From: Phenylobacterium sp. CCH9-H3
Lineage (GTDB): Bacteria > Pseudomonadota > Alphaproteobacteria > Caulobacterales > Caulobacteraceae
Direction of reading: 5' to 3'
DNA: 19,962 bases
NCBI RefSeq assembly: GCF_001557235.1
Contig: NZ_LSJI01000008.1
Coordinates: forward strand, 1 to 19,962
Shown here: positions 8,656 through 15,775 of the stretch, in pieces
Position numbering within the stretch: position 1 is the first letter of the stretch
Layout: each line of letters begins with the position of its first letter
Notes under the pieces: generated by a model
Seen by the model: the letters and a program-made list of their open reading frames with translations, nothing else
Told to the model about the DNA's origin: nothing
Database searches by the model: none
Translations under genes and position numbers: made by a program

Positions 8656-8673
8656 GCGGCCTGACGCGGCCGC
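8643..8673 (-). terminator. Intrinsic-terminator-like hairpin downstream of hdaA
   Basis: Read on the minus strand, GCGGCC pairs with GGCCGC across a 6-base loop (plus-strand 8668-8673 and 8656-8661), followed by AGAATATTTT. The hairpin starts about 20 bases after the hdaA stop. It would separate hdaA transcription from the polyphosphate genes at least in part. Confidence 0.5.
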
Positions 8674-8693
8674 CGCCTGCACGGCGGGCCGTT

Positions 8694-9341
8694 TCAGCCT
8701 TCCAGGATCTGCCTTGCGAGCACGCGGGTCACGGGCCGGAACCCCTCGTCGCCCGCCTCGTCCAGACGTCGCACGACCTCGGCCGCGTCCGGGATCGACC
8801 GGCCCATCCGGGCCAGCAGGTAGGGATAGACCGCCTCCGGCGGGCGGATGTTGCGATCGCGGAAGAACCGCCGCAGAACGCCTTCCAGCACCTCGTCGTC
8901 GGGCGATGCGATTTCCGCGACCGGCAGGGCATTCAGCCGCGAGCGCAGGTCGGGCAGGGCGGTCGGCCAGGTGGCGGGCAGGGTGCGGGCCGTCAGCAGC
9001 AGTCCACCGGCCTCGCCCCGCGCCGCGAGGTTGATCAGGTGGAACAGGCCTTCGGTGGAGACCCCGCGGTCGGCGTCCTCCAGCAGGACGGGACGGCCCG
9101 ACGCCGCCATCACATCGGGGCTTCCCGGGTCGAAGATCAGGGCGTCCGCCGCCTCCGCCCAGGCCCGGGCCAGGTGGCTCTTGCCGGCGCCCTTGGGCCC
9201 GACCAGAGCCAGGCAACCGTCGCGCCAGGCCGGCCAGGCCTGCACGGCGGCGACCGCGTCCGCGTTCGACGGACCGCGCGCGAAGTCGTCGAAGGACGGA
9301 GGCGCCTCGCGCCCCAGGCTCAGCCGAAGCTGCCGCGCCAT
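8694..9341 (-). CDS. hdaA: HdaA, DnaA-related AAA+ protein for regulatory inactivation of DnaA
   Basis: HdaA binds the DNA-loaded sliding clamp and stimulates ATP hydrolysis by DnaA, preventing repeat initiation of replication. The 215-residue protein starts with a clamp-binding motif QLRLSL at residues 4-9, then has Walker A GPKGAGKS (48-55), Walker B VLLEDAD (85-91) and an arginine-bearing DLRSRLNALPV segment followed by the helical lid. It lacks the DNA-binding domain IV of DnaA, as expected. The ATG at 9341 places the clamp motif directly at the N-terminus. bpt lies upstream on the same strand, 87 bases away. The adjoining polyphosphate genes lie beyond a probable terminator. Confidence 0.93.
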   Translation of the reverse strand: MARQLRLSLGREAPPSFDDFARGPSNADAVAAVQAWPAWRDGCLALVGPKGAGKSHLARAWAEAADALIFDPGSPDVMAASGRPVLLEDADRGVSTEGLFHLINLAARGEAGGLLLTARTLPATWPTALPDLRSRLNALPVAEIASPDDEVLEGVLRRFFRDRNIRPPEAVYPYLLARMGRSIPDAAEVVRRLDEAGDEGFRPVTRVLARQILEG

Positions 9342-9428
9342 GGGTGTGGTCGGTTGGTTGCGGTCACGGGCCGGAACTTAGGCCGCCCGGCCGCCGGGCG
9401 CCACCGCTTGCGGCGCGTCGTCCCCAGG

Positions 9429-10196
9429 TCAGGCGCGGTTGTCCAGGGCCTTGAGCTCGCGCGCCGACGCCAGCGTCCAGCCGTCCGGCTTCAGAAGCTC
9501 GATCGGGCTGAAGCGGACCTTGTAGTCCATCTTCTCGGACCCCCGGACCCAGTAGCCCAGGTAAACGTAGGGCAGGCTGGTGAGCCCCGCCTGGATCACA
9601 TGGTCCAGGATCACGAACGAGCCGAGGCTGCGGCGCGAGAGCGTCGGGTCGTAGAAGCTGTAGACCAGCGACAGGCCGTCGCTCATCAGGTCGACCAGCG
9701 CGCAGGCGATCAGGTCCCCGGGCCCGCCGTCCTTCGAGCGGATGCGGTACTCGATGATGTGGGTGCGGACCGCAGTGTCCTCGACCATGGCGACGTAGTC
9801 GGGCCAAGTCATCTCGGCCATGCCGCCGTCCGCGTGCCGGGCCAGCAGGTAGCGGCGAAGCAGGTCGAACTGCTCCATGGTCGCCTCGGCTTCGACCAAA
9901 TGGCGCTCGATGTCCTCGTTGCGAGCCAGGATCTTCCGCTCGGAACGGGAGAAGACGTAGTCGGCCGCCGGAAGCCGCGCCGAGACACAGGCCGAGCAGG
10001 CCTCGCAGGCGGGGCGATAGGCGATGTTCTGCGAGCGGCGGAAACCGACCTGGGTCAGGCTGTCGTTGACGGTGGCGCCGTCAGAGAGGGGCAGGTGCGC
10101 GAACACCTTCCGTTCGAACCGCTCGGGCAGGTACGGGCACGGCGACGGCGCGGTCAGGAAGAACCGGAGCTGTCGGGTCGGGAAGTGCTGCGTCAC
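9429..10196 (-). CDS. bpt: Aspartate/glutamate leucyltransferase (bacterial N-end rule)
   Basis: The enzyme transfers leucine from leucyl-tRNA to proteins with N-terminal Asp or Glu, marking them for ClpS/ClpAP degradation. The 255 residues start MTQHFPTRQLRFFLT and carry the cysteine cluster CEACSACV (about 64-71) of the R-transferase family. The C-terminal GNAT-like half includes YSFYDPTLSRRSLGSF and YVYLGYWV. The start is a GTG at 10196; the frame has no ATG between it and the upstream stop, and the ribosome site is weak. Bacterial Bpt and eukaryotic-type Ate1 share this fold; the length and cysteine pattern favour Bpt. It lies between motB and hdaA on one strand. Confidence 0.93.
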   Translation of the reverse strand: MTQHFPTRQLRFFLTAPSPCPYLPERFERKVFAHLPLSDGATVNDSLTQVGFRRSQNIAYRPACEACSACVSARLPAADYVFSRSERKILARNEDIERHLVEAEATMEQFDLLRRYLLARHADGGMAEMTWPDYVAMVEDTAVRTHIIEYRIRSKDGGPGDLIACALVDLMSDGLSLVYSFYDPTLSRRSLGSFVILDHVIQAGLTSLPYVYLGYWVRGSEKMDYKVRFSPIELLKPDGWTLASARELKALDNRA

Positions 10197-10271
10197 GGAC
10201 CGGATGTCGCTTTCGAAACAGAACGCCTGCAGGGATTAGGCGTCATGCCGCGGCCGTACGCAAGGCGTCCT

Positions 10272-11177
10272 TTAGAACCCTGGGTTAGCCGGCAGCACAG
10301 GCGCCTCACGCAACAACACGATGGCGATCCGGCGGTTGCCCGGCAGCATCGGATCGTCGGGGTAGAGCGGCTCCGAGCTCGCCTTGCCCGAGACCTGATA
10401 CACCCGGTCGCCTTCGACGCCGGCGCCCTGCAGGACTCCTCGGGACGCGTCGGCGCGCGCCGCCGAGAGTTGCCAGTCGGTCACCGGCCGCACGCCGCCG
10501 GCGCTGGCGCTCGTGTGCCCATAGATGCTGATGCGGTTCGGCAGCTGGTTGATGACCTTCGAGATCGCACGCAGCAGAAGCTTGGCCCGGTCGTTCGGCT
10601 GGGCTGAGCCCTGGTTGAACATCGAGCGGCCCTCCTGGTCCACGAGCTGGATCCGCAGGCCCTCGGGCGTTTCGTCGATGATGATGTTCTTCGACAGCTC
10701 CGCCAGTTCCGGCATCGACTGCAGCGCCTGGCGCAACGACTGCGCGGCCGAGGCGAACATGGCCTCCTCGCGCTGCTGCTCGGCCTGCATCTGGGCCGCG
10801 GCGGCCGCCTCTTCGGGCGTTTGCCGCTTCGCGCCTTCCCGGGAGTCGCCGTCGTTCGGGTTGGGGGACGAGGGCGCGAGCTCTTCAAGCACGTCGTTGG
10901 ACCCGGCGCTCTTCGAGCCGTCCTTACCCAGCGCCGCGCCGCCCAGGATGCCGCCCGCGCCGGACATGGTCTGAGAGACGCTGGCCGGGGCGAAATAGTC
11001 GGCGATGCCGCGCTTCTGCTCCGGGCTGGTGGTGTTGATGAGCCACATCAGCAGGAAGAACGCCATCATGGCGGTCACGAAGTCGGCGTAGGCGACCTTC
11101 CAGGCGCCGCCGTGGTGTCCGCCCCCGCCGCCCTTCTTGACCTTCTTGATTACGATTGGCTGATCGCCGACCGCCAT
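10272..11177 (-). CDS. motB: Flagellar motor stator protein MotB
   Basis: MotB forms, with MotA, the proton-driven stator of the flagellar motor and anchors it to peptidoglycan. A basic, Gly/His-rich N-terminus (KKVKKGGGGGHHGG) precedes one membrane helix (about 28-47), WKVAYADFVTAMMAFFLLMW. This helix holds D32, the proton-channel aspartate at the same number as in E. coli. A plug and linker region follows, then an OmpA-like peptidoglycan-binding domain (about 165-292) with IYGHTSAS, DWQLSAARADASRGVL and NRRIAIVLL. The ATG at 11177 fits the N-terminus. No motA or other flagellar gene is in the window, so the gene is separate from its partner here. Confidence 0.97.
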   Translation of the reverse strand: MAVGDQPIVIKKVKKGGGGGHHGGAWKVAYADFVTAMMAFFLLMWLINTTSPEQKRGIADYFAPASVSQTMSGAGGILGGAALGKDGSKSAGSNDVLEELAPSSPNPNDGDSREGAKRQTPEEAAAAAQMQAEQQREEAMFASAAQSLRQALQSMPELAELSKNIIIDETPEGLRIQLVDQEGRSMFNQGSAQPNDRAKLLLRAISKVINQLPNRISIYGHTSASAGGVRPVTDWQLSAARADASRGVLQGAGVEGDRVYQVSGKASSEPLYPDDPMLPGNRRIAIVLLREAPVLPANPGF

Positions 11178-11264
11178 GGTTCACCCGGCTTAACGCTGAT
11201 TCCCGAGCAAACTGCGGCGGCCGCGTTAAGATGACGTTTCGCCGGGTGCGCACGGGAGGATGCC
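11178..11264. promoter_or_regulatory. motB/GNAT divergent region with CTTAACGC inverted repeat and GATTC site
   Basis: CTTAACGC (11189-11196) and its perfect reverse complement GCGTTAAG (11223-11230) are centred 34 bases apart, about three helical turns. Each contains TTAAC on one strand, resembling a CtrA half-site, but the full TTAA-N7-TTAA spacing is absent. GATTC at 11198-11202 is a GANTC sequence of the CcrM type. A GGGAGG ribosome site for the rightward gene lies at 11254-11259. Confidence 0.4.
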
Positions 11265-11774
11265 TTGGGAATTGTGCTGGAGACCGAGCGGCTGATCCTG
11301 CGCGAGGTCGAGGCGGCCGACGCGCCGTTCATCCTCGAACTCCTGAACTCCCCGGGTTTCCTGGAGAATATCGGCGATCGCGGCGTGCGCACCGAGGACG
11401 AGGCCCGCGCCTACATCGTCGAGCGGATGATCGGCAGCTACCGCGAGCACGGCTTCGGCATGTGGCTGACCCTCCAGCGCCTGGACAACGCTCCCGTCGG
11501 GCTGGCGGGCCTCGTTCGGCGCGAGGGGCTGGACATGCCGGACGTGGGCTACGCCTTCGCCCCCCGCGCCTGGGGCCGCGGCTATGCCCAGGAAGCGGCG
11601 GGCGCGGTGCTGGCTCATGCCCGCGGGCCGCTCGGCATCCCCCAACTCGCCGCGATCACCAGCCTGGAGAACTTTGCTTCGATGGCCGTGCTGCGGAAGA
11701 TCGGCTTCACCTACCAAGGCGTGATCCAGCTGCCCGGCATCGAGCGCGAGAGCACCTACTTCACGGCCGGGTAG
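11265..11774 (+). CDS. GNAT family N-acetyltransferase, RimJ/RimL-like
   Basis: The 169-residue protein has the RimJ/RimL-type acetyltransferase pattern. It opens with LETERLILREVEAADA, has the acetyl-CoA pyrophosphate loop RAWGRGYAQEA (101-111), and ends with ENFASMAVLRKIGF (135-148), the typical strand-helix at the cofactor site. It should acetylate an amine, but the substrate cannot be read from the sequence. The start is a TTG at 11265, 5 bases after GGGAGG. An ATG at 11260 overlaps that ribosome site but is in another frame and closes after 11 codons. The gene diverges from motB and precedes an alpha/beta hydrolase by 75 bases. Confidence 0.88.
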   Translation: MGIVLETERLILREVEAADAPFILELLNSPGFLENIGDRGVRTEDEARAYIVERMIGSYREHGFGMWLTLQRLDNAPVGLAGLVRREGLDMPDVGYAFAPRAWGRGYAQEAAGAVLAHARGPLGIPQLAAITSLENFASMAVLRKIGFTYQGVIQLPGIERESTYFTAG

Positions 11775-11849
11775 GGCCCTGCGAGACGGCTTCGCGTCCG
11801 CCACGGCAAGGCTCTAAGCCTGGGGTCAAACACAAGAAGGAGGGGCGGC

Positions 11850-12713
11850 ATGCAGACGCGGTTCTTCGAGGCCAACGGCTTCCGGTTCGCGGTGGACGAG
11901 GCGGGAGAGGGCGATCATCTGGCCCTGTGCCTGCACGGCTTCCCCGAGAGCCGGTTCTCCTGGCGTCATCAGCTGCCCTTGCTGGCGGAGATGGGCTACC
12001 GGGCCTGGGCGCCGGATCTGCGCGGCTACGGCGAGACCGAGCCCAAGCCCCGGGACGTGCCGTCCTATCTGATCGACCGGTTGATGGAGGATGTGGCCGC
12101 CCTGATCGACGCCAGCGGCGCGACGCGCGTAACCCTGATCGGGCACGACTGGGGCGCGGGTCTGGCCTGGACCTTCGCCGCCAACGCCCCGCGGCCGCTG
12201 GAGCGCCTGGTGATCATGAACGTGCCGCACCCGGCGGTGATGGCGGCGCACCTGCGCAAGTCGTGGGCCCAGCTGAAGAAGAGCTGGTACATGTTCTTCT
12301 TCCAGCTGCCGGGCGTGCCCGAGTGGGTCACCACCGCGAACGACGGCCGGGCCGTCCGCCGCGCCTTCTACGACATGGCGATCGACAAGACCCACTTCAC
12401 GCCCGACGTCCTCGACCGCTACGCCCGGGACGCCCAACGCCCCGGCGCCATGACCGGCATGATCAATTGGTACCGCGCCGCCTTCCGCCTGCAGGGCAAG
12501 CTGGCCGGGCCCTGGCCGGTGATCGAGACCCCCACGCTCATCATCTGGGGCGAGGAGGACGCGGCTCTGGGCATCGAACTCCTGGAGGGCACGGACGCCT
12601 ACGTCCGCGACCTGACCATCCAGCGGCTGCCGGGCGTCTCCCACTGGGTGCAGCAGGAGGCGCCGGAGAAGGTCAATCCGATCCTGAAGGCCTGGCTGTC
12701 GGCGCCCCGCTGA
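11850..12713 (+). CDS. Alpha/beta hydrolase, epoxide hydrolase-like
   Basis: The protein has the epoxide-hydrolase layout of the alpha/beta hydrolase fold: oxyanion motif HGFPES (29-34), nucleophile D100 in GHDWGAG, an acid probably at D237 in WGEEDAAL, and H265 in GVSHWVQQEAP. Tyrosines Y147 and Y208 (SWYMFFF and NWYRAAF) lie in the lid, where ring-opening tyrosines occur. It would hydrolyse epoxides through an ester intermediate. A haloalkane dehalogenase role is possible, but the tyrosine pair favours an epoxide hydrolase. The length, 287 residues, is usual. A strong AAGGAGG site precedes the ATG at 11850. The last 41 bases overlap the 3' end of the convergent Nudix gene. Confidence 0.9.
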   Translation: MQTRFFEANGFRFAVDEAGEGDHLALCLHGFPESRFSWRHQLPLLAEMGYRAWAPDLRGYGETEPKPRDVPSYLIDRLMEDVAALIDASGATRVTLIGHDWGAGLAWTFAANAPRPLERLVIMNVPHPAVMAAHLRKSWAQLKKSWYMFFFQLPGVPEWVTTANDGRAVRRAFYDMAIDKTHFTPDVLDRYARDAQRPGAMTGMINWYRAAFRLQGKLAGPWPVIETPTLIIWGEEDAALGIELLEGTDAYVRDLTIQRLPGVSHWVQQEAPEKVNPILKAWLSAPR

Positions 12714-13086
12714 GCGCAGGGAGGATCTGTCCGGCCAGTAGCGGCGCGAGCGGAACGTCCGGCAGCGCGGACGGGTCGAGCCAGAGGCACTCTTCGATCT
12801 CGGCCCCGATTTCAATCTCACCGACGATCTCCACGCAGTAGGCCGAGGATCTCACCGTCGCGCCCGGCTCGTTGGCCGCCGGCGCCTCGAAACGACCCAG
12901 GAGCTTGGTCGCGACGTGCCGGACACCCAGCTCCTCAAGCAGCTCGCGGGCCAGGGCGGCCAGGTCGTCCTCGCCCGGCTCGCGCTTGCCGCCGGGCAGC
13001 ATGAACCGCGCCGTGCCGCGCTTTCGCACCGTCAGCACCCGTCCGGCCGTATCGCGGATGACAGCACCCACCACCTCGACGATCAT
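12673..13086 (-). CDS. Nudix hydrolase, MutT-like
   Basis: Residues 33-55 match the Nudix box exactly (G-X5-E-X7-REU-X-EE-X-GU): G33, E39, R47, E48, E51, E52 and G54. These form the metal and pyrophosphate site. The protein would hydrolyse a nucleoside diphosphate linked to another group, perhaps an oxidised nucleotide or a sugar nucleotide; the substrate is unknown. The 137-residue length fits a single Nudix domain. The start ATG at 13086 places the first strand MIVEVVGAVIRD correctly. The 3' end overlaps the alpha/beta hydrolase gene by 41 bases, and the 5' end is 32 bases from the divergent SMP-30 gene. Confidence 0.9.
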   Translation of the reverse strand: MIVEVVGAVIRDTAGRVLTVRKRGTARFMLPGGKREPGEDDLAALARELLEELGVRHVATKLLGRFEAPAANEPGATVRSSAYCVEIVGEIEIGAEIEECLWLDPSALPDVPLAPLLAGQILPALSGAPTARPSGSD

Positions 13087-13118
13087 GCGCCCAAGACCTT
13101 CAGGAGAGAGGCGGCATC

Positions 13119-13997
13119 ATGGGACGGGCGACGCGGGTGCTGGCCGAGGGCATATATTTCGGCGAAGGGCCGCGCTGGCGCGAGGGCCGGCTGTGGTTCA
13201 GCGACTTCTACGCCCACGCGGTGAAGTCCGTGTCGCTGGACGGCGACCTGCGCACCGAGTTCGAGATCGACGACCAGCCCTCGGGTCTGGGCTGGATGCC
13301 GGACGGCTCGATGCTGATCGTGTCCATGACCAAGCGCCGGCTGCTGCGACGCTGGCCGGACGGCCGGATCGGCGTCCATGCGGAGCTGGGCCAGTTCGCG
13401 ACCTTCCATTGCAACGACATGGTCGTCGATTCCGCCGGTGGAGCCTATGTCGGCAACTTCGGCTTCGACCTGGACGCGGAGATCCGCGCGCGCGGCGTCG
13501 AGAGCGTCCTGGCCGGTCATCCGACGGCGAAGCTGATCTACGTCGCGCCGGACGGCGCCGTGTCGGTGGCGGCCGAGGACATGCACTTCCCCAACGGCCC
13601 GGTGATCACGCCGGACGGCAAGACCCTGATCGTCGGCGAGACCCTCGCCGGTGTCCTGACCGCCTTCGACATCGGGTCGGGCGGCGCCCTCGCCAACCGG
13701 CGCGTCTGGGCCTCGTGCCGGCCCGCCGTGCCGGACGGCATCTGCCTGGACGCGGACGGGGCGATCTGGGTGGCCAATCCCATCGCGCCGCAATGTCTTC
13801 GCATCGCGAAGGGCGGGGAGGTGCTGGACGTGATCGATACCGGCCAGCCCTGCTACGCGTGCATGCTCGGCGGCGGCGATGGCAAGACCCTGTTCATGCT
13901 GACGGCGGCGAGCTCGGACCACGAGGCCGCCGCCGCCTCGGCCACGGGCCACATCCTGGTGGCCGAGGTCGACAGCCCCCGTGCGGGTCGACCCTAG
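13119..13997 (+). CDS. SMP-30/gluconolactonase/LRE-like family protein
   Basis: This is a six-bladed beta-propeller of the SMP-30 family, whose members are metal-dependent lactonases or esterases. The metal ligands are recognisable: E16 in FGEGPRW, N99 in HCNDM, N159 in FPNGPVITPDG and D206 in VPDGICLDADG. Repeated PDG turns mark the blades. A sugar lactone or another cyclic ester is the likely substrate; no sugar genes nearby narrow this down. The 292 residues fit the family. The ATG at 13119 has an AGGAGAG site. The TAG stop (13995-13997) overlaps the TAG of hemB on the other strand in a shared CTAG. Confidence 0.9.
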   Translation: MGRATRVLAEGIYFGEGPRWREGRLWFSDFYAHAVKSVSLDGDLRTEFEIDDQPSGLGWMPDGSMLIVSMTKRRLLRRWPDGRIGVHAELGQFATFHCNDMVVDSAGGAYVGNFGFDLDAEIRARGVESVLAGHPTAKLIYVAPDGAVSVAAEDMHFPNGPVITPDGKTLIVGETLAGVLTAFDIGSGGALANRRVWASCRPAVPDGICLDADGAIWVANPIAPQCLRIAKGGEVLDVIDTGQPCYACMLGGGDGKTLFMLTAASSDHEAAAASATGHILVAEVDSPRAGRP

Positions 13998-15010
13998 GCG
14001 CCCAGCATCCGGGCTGCGCGAGGCGCGAAATAGGTGATGATCCCGGCCGCGCCGGCGCGCTTGAAGCCGCCCAGGCTCTCCAGGATGGCTCGCTCCTCGT
14101 CCAGCCAGCCGTTCTGGGCCGCGGCCATGATCATGGCGTACTCGCCCGACACTTGGAACGCGTAGGTCGGCATCGCGAACGCGTCGACCACCTGGCGGAC
14201 GATATCCAGGTAAGGCATCCCCGGCTTCACCATCACCATGTCCGCGCCCTCGGCGATGTCGAGGGCCACCTCGCGCAGGGCCTCGGCGTGGTTGGCCGAG
14301 TCCATCTGGTAGGTCTTCTTGTCGCCCGGATTGTCCACGGATCCCGTACCCAGCTTTCCCGAGCCGATGGCGTCGCGGTAAGGGCCATAGAAGGCCGAGG
14401 CGTACTTGGCGGCGTAGGACATGATCATCACGTCCTGCAGACCCTCGGATTCCAAGGCGGCGCGGATGGCGCCGACCCGGCCGTCCATCATGTCGCTGGG
14501 CGCGAGGATGTCGCAGCCGGCCTTGGCCTGCGCCAGGGCCTGCTTCACCAGAGCCTCGATGGTGGCGTCGTTGACGATCCGGCCGTTCTCCAACAGGCCG
14601 TCGTGGCCGTGGTCAGTGAAGGGATCGAGGGCGACGTCGCACATGATCCCGACCTCGGGGGCGGCGTCCTTCATGGCCTTCACGGCGGTGGCCACAAGGC
14701 CGTCGGGCTCATGCGCCAGCTTGCCCGTGGCGTCCTTCTTGGCGCCGTCGATGTGCGGGAAGACGGCGATGGCCGGGATGCCCAGGGCCTGCGCCTCCTT
14801 GGCCGCGGCGGCCGCGTCCTTGACCGACAGGCGGCTGATCCCCGGCATCGAGGCCACCGGAACCGTTCCCTCGCCCTCGTGCACCACCATCGACCAGATC
14901 AGGTCGTTGGGCGTCAGCACCGTCTCGCGCACCATCCGCCGGATCCAGTCGGCCTGGCGCAGGCGACGCATGCGAAGGGCGGGATAGGCGGCGAGGGGAG
15001 CTCTGGTCAT
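13994..15010 (-). CDS. hemB: Delta-aminolevulinic acid dehydratase (porphobilinogen synthase)
   Basis: HemB joins two molecules of 5-aminolevulinate into porphobilinogen, the second step of heme synthesis. The Schiff-base lysines are K202 in SYAAKYASAFYGP and K262 in MVMVKPGMPYLD. The metal-site segment reads CDVALDPFTDHGHDG (124-138): aspartates replace the cysteine triad of zinc enzymes, so this is the magnesium/potassium type, common in alphaproteobacteria. The frame continues far upstream without a stop, but the ATG at 15010 gives 338 residues, the normal size. hemA, which makes its substrate, starts about 5 kb away on the other strand. The gene follows an unrecognised membrane protein by 41 bases and is probably cotranscribed with it. 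Confidence 0.97.
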   Translation of the reverse strand: MTRAPLAAYPALRMRRLRQADWIRRMVRETVLTPNDLIWSMVVHEGEGTVPVASMPGISRLSVKDAAAAAKEAQALGIPAIAVFPHIDGAKKDATGKLAHEPDGLVATAVKAMKDAAPEVGIMCDVALDPFTDHGHDGLLENGRIVNDATIEALVKQALAQAKAGCDILAPSDMMDGRVGAIRAALESEGLQDVMIMSYAAKYASAFYGPYRDAIGSGKLGTGSVDNPGDKKTYQMDSANHAEALREVALDIAEGADMVMVKPGMPYLDIVRQVVDAFAMPTYAFQVSGEYAMIMAAAQNGWLDEERAILESLGGFKRAGAAGIITYFAPRAARMLGA

Positions 15011-15051
15011 GGCGCGGGGGTTTGCACCCGCGACGCCGGTCGACGCAAGGG

Positions 15052-15669
15052 CTAGCAGCGATGGAAGACGTGGCAGCGGATGCCGGAGTAGCCCGACATG
15101 CCGGGCGCCTCGCGATAGCGCCTGCCCGCCTCGTTGTGGCGCGCCTCGCGAGCCAGCGCGCTCTGTCCCCGCTGCGGATCGTAGGAGCGGGTCACGCTCT
15201 CCGCGATCTCGTCGACCTTGCGGCAGGCCTTGCTCTCGCGTTTGGGGTCCTTCAGCGGGTCGCAGGGCTGGAACGCGTCGACGTCGAGCTCGCGCCGCGG
15301 CGGTGGGGCCGGCCCGTTCCGGTCCACAAGCCAGCGGGGATCGATGGCGATCCCGGGCGATGCGGGCGTCTCTGGGCTTGCACCGTCGCGCGTCGCCTGG
15401 GGCGGCGCGGCGGCCTGGTCCGTTGCGTCCCGAGGCGGGCGCCCCGCCGCCGGGCTGGACGCGGCCCGCGCCTCGATCGCCGCGGGGGGAGGCAGACGGA
15501 CGAGCCGGACGTCGACGACCGGCGCCTCCGCGCGCCACTCGGCCCCGGCGCGTCTCAGGGCGAGCCCACCGAGCAGCACCAGATGCAGGGCCGCCGAGAG
15601 CAGCAGCGCCCGGCCCCAGCCCCGCCGGCGTCCCGTCGCCAGTCGCGCCGATCCCGCTTGGGTCGCCAT
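15052..15669 (-). CDS. Unrecognised single-pass membrane protein with TonB-like N-terminus
   Basis: The frame starting at 15669 (ATG, with GGGAGGA 8 bases upstream) gives 205 residues. A basic stretch leads into one membrane helix (about 20-38, [18 protein letters not shown]). [12 protein letters not shown] and a long Pro/Ala linker follow. That layout is like the N-terminus of TonB or of a TonB/TolA-like protein. The last 60 residues are not a TonB C-terminal domain: they are charged and carry four cysteines, two in the [14 protein letters not shown] stretch and two near the end (RCHVFHRC). A periplasmic, possibly disulfide-bonded domain is the inference. It lies directly upstream of hemB. 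The function is unknown. Confidence 0.8.
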   Translation of the reverse strand: MATQAGSARLATGRRRGWGRALLLSAALHLVLLGGLALRRAGAEWRAEAPVVDVRLVRLPPPAAIEARAASSPAAGRPPRDATDQAAAPPQATRDGASPETPASPGIAIDPRWLVDRNGPAPPPRRELDVDAFQPCDPLKDPKRESKACRKVDEIAESVTRSYDPQRGQSALAREARHNEAGRRYREAPGMSGYSGIRCHVFHRC

Positions 15670-15775
15670 TCCCGCGTCCTCCCAACTTAAAGTGGAGCTT
15701 GGGAAAACGACCCTCGTGTGGCGCTGCTGCGGCGCACGATTGACACCCCGCACGCCGCGCGCGACTCCGCGGGCC
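15670..15775. promoter_or_regulatory. Divergent promoter region, TonB-like/hemB and valine operon
   Basis: A perfect TTGACA (15740-15745) reads rightward. At the expected -10 distance lies GACTC (15763-15767), a GANTC sequence, with poor -10 similarity. The ATG at 15776 has no ribosome site, so a leaderless start is possible. Leftward, a GGGAGGA ribosome site precedes the membrane protein. ACTTAAAGT and a CCCAA/TTGGG pair lie at 15680-15702 and could be an operator. Confidence 0.35.

Noticed and set aside
9385..9399. GCCCGG-CCG-CCGGGC hairpin between bpt and hdaA
   Set aside because: It is a perfect short stem but has no U-tract and a tight loop. Such stems are common at this G+C, so I did not call a terminator.
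10238..10269. Direct repeat AGGCGTC twice in the bpt/motB spacer
   Set aside because: Seven bases spaced 25 apart is within chance expectation, and no promoter is placed around it.
7278..10607. A plus-strand open frame of 1109 codons opposite bpt, hdaA and CYTH-CHAD
   Set aside because: It lies antisense to genes with clear motifs and is rich in Arg, Gly, Gln and Pro. Long antisense frames are normal at this G+C.
11178..11230. Possible sigma-54 (-24/-12) promoter for motB
   Set aside because: GG and GC elements are present, but the spacing between them is 12 rather than 10 bases.
15219..15775. Upstream extension of the acyl-CoA dehydrogenase frame
   Set aside because: The family N-terminus MDFNLTEDQ starts at 15776. 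The extension is antisense to the membrane-protein gene and low in complexity.
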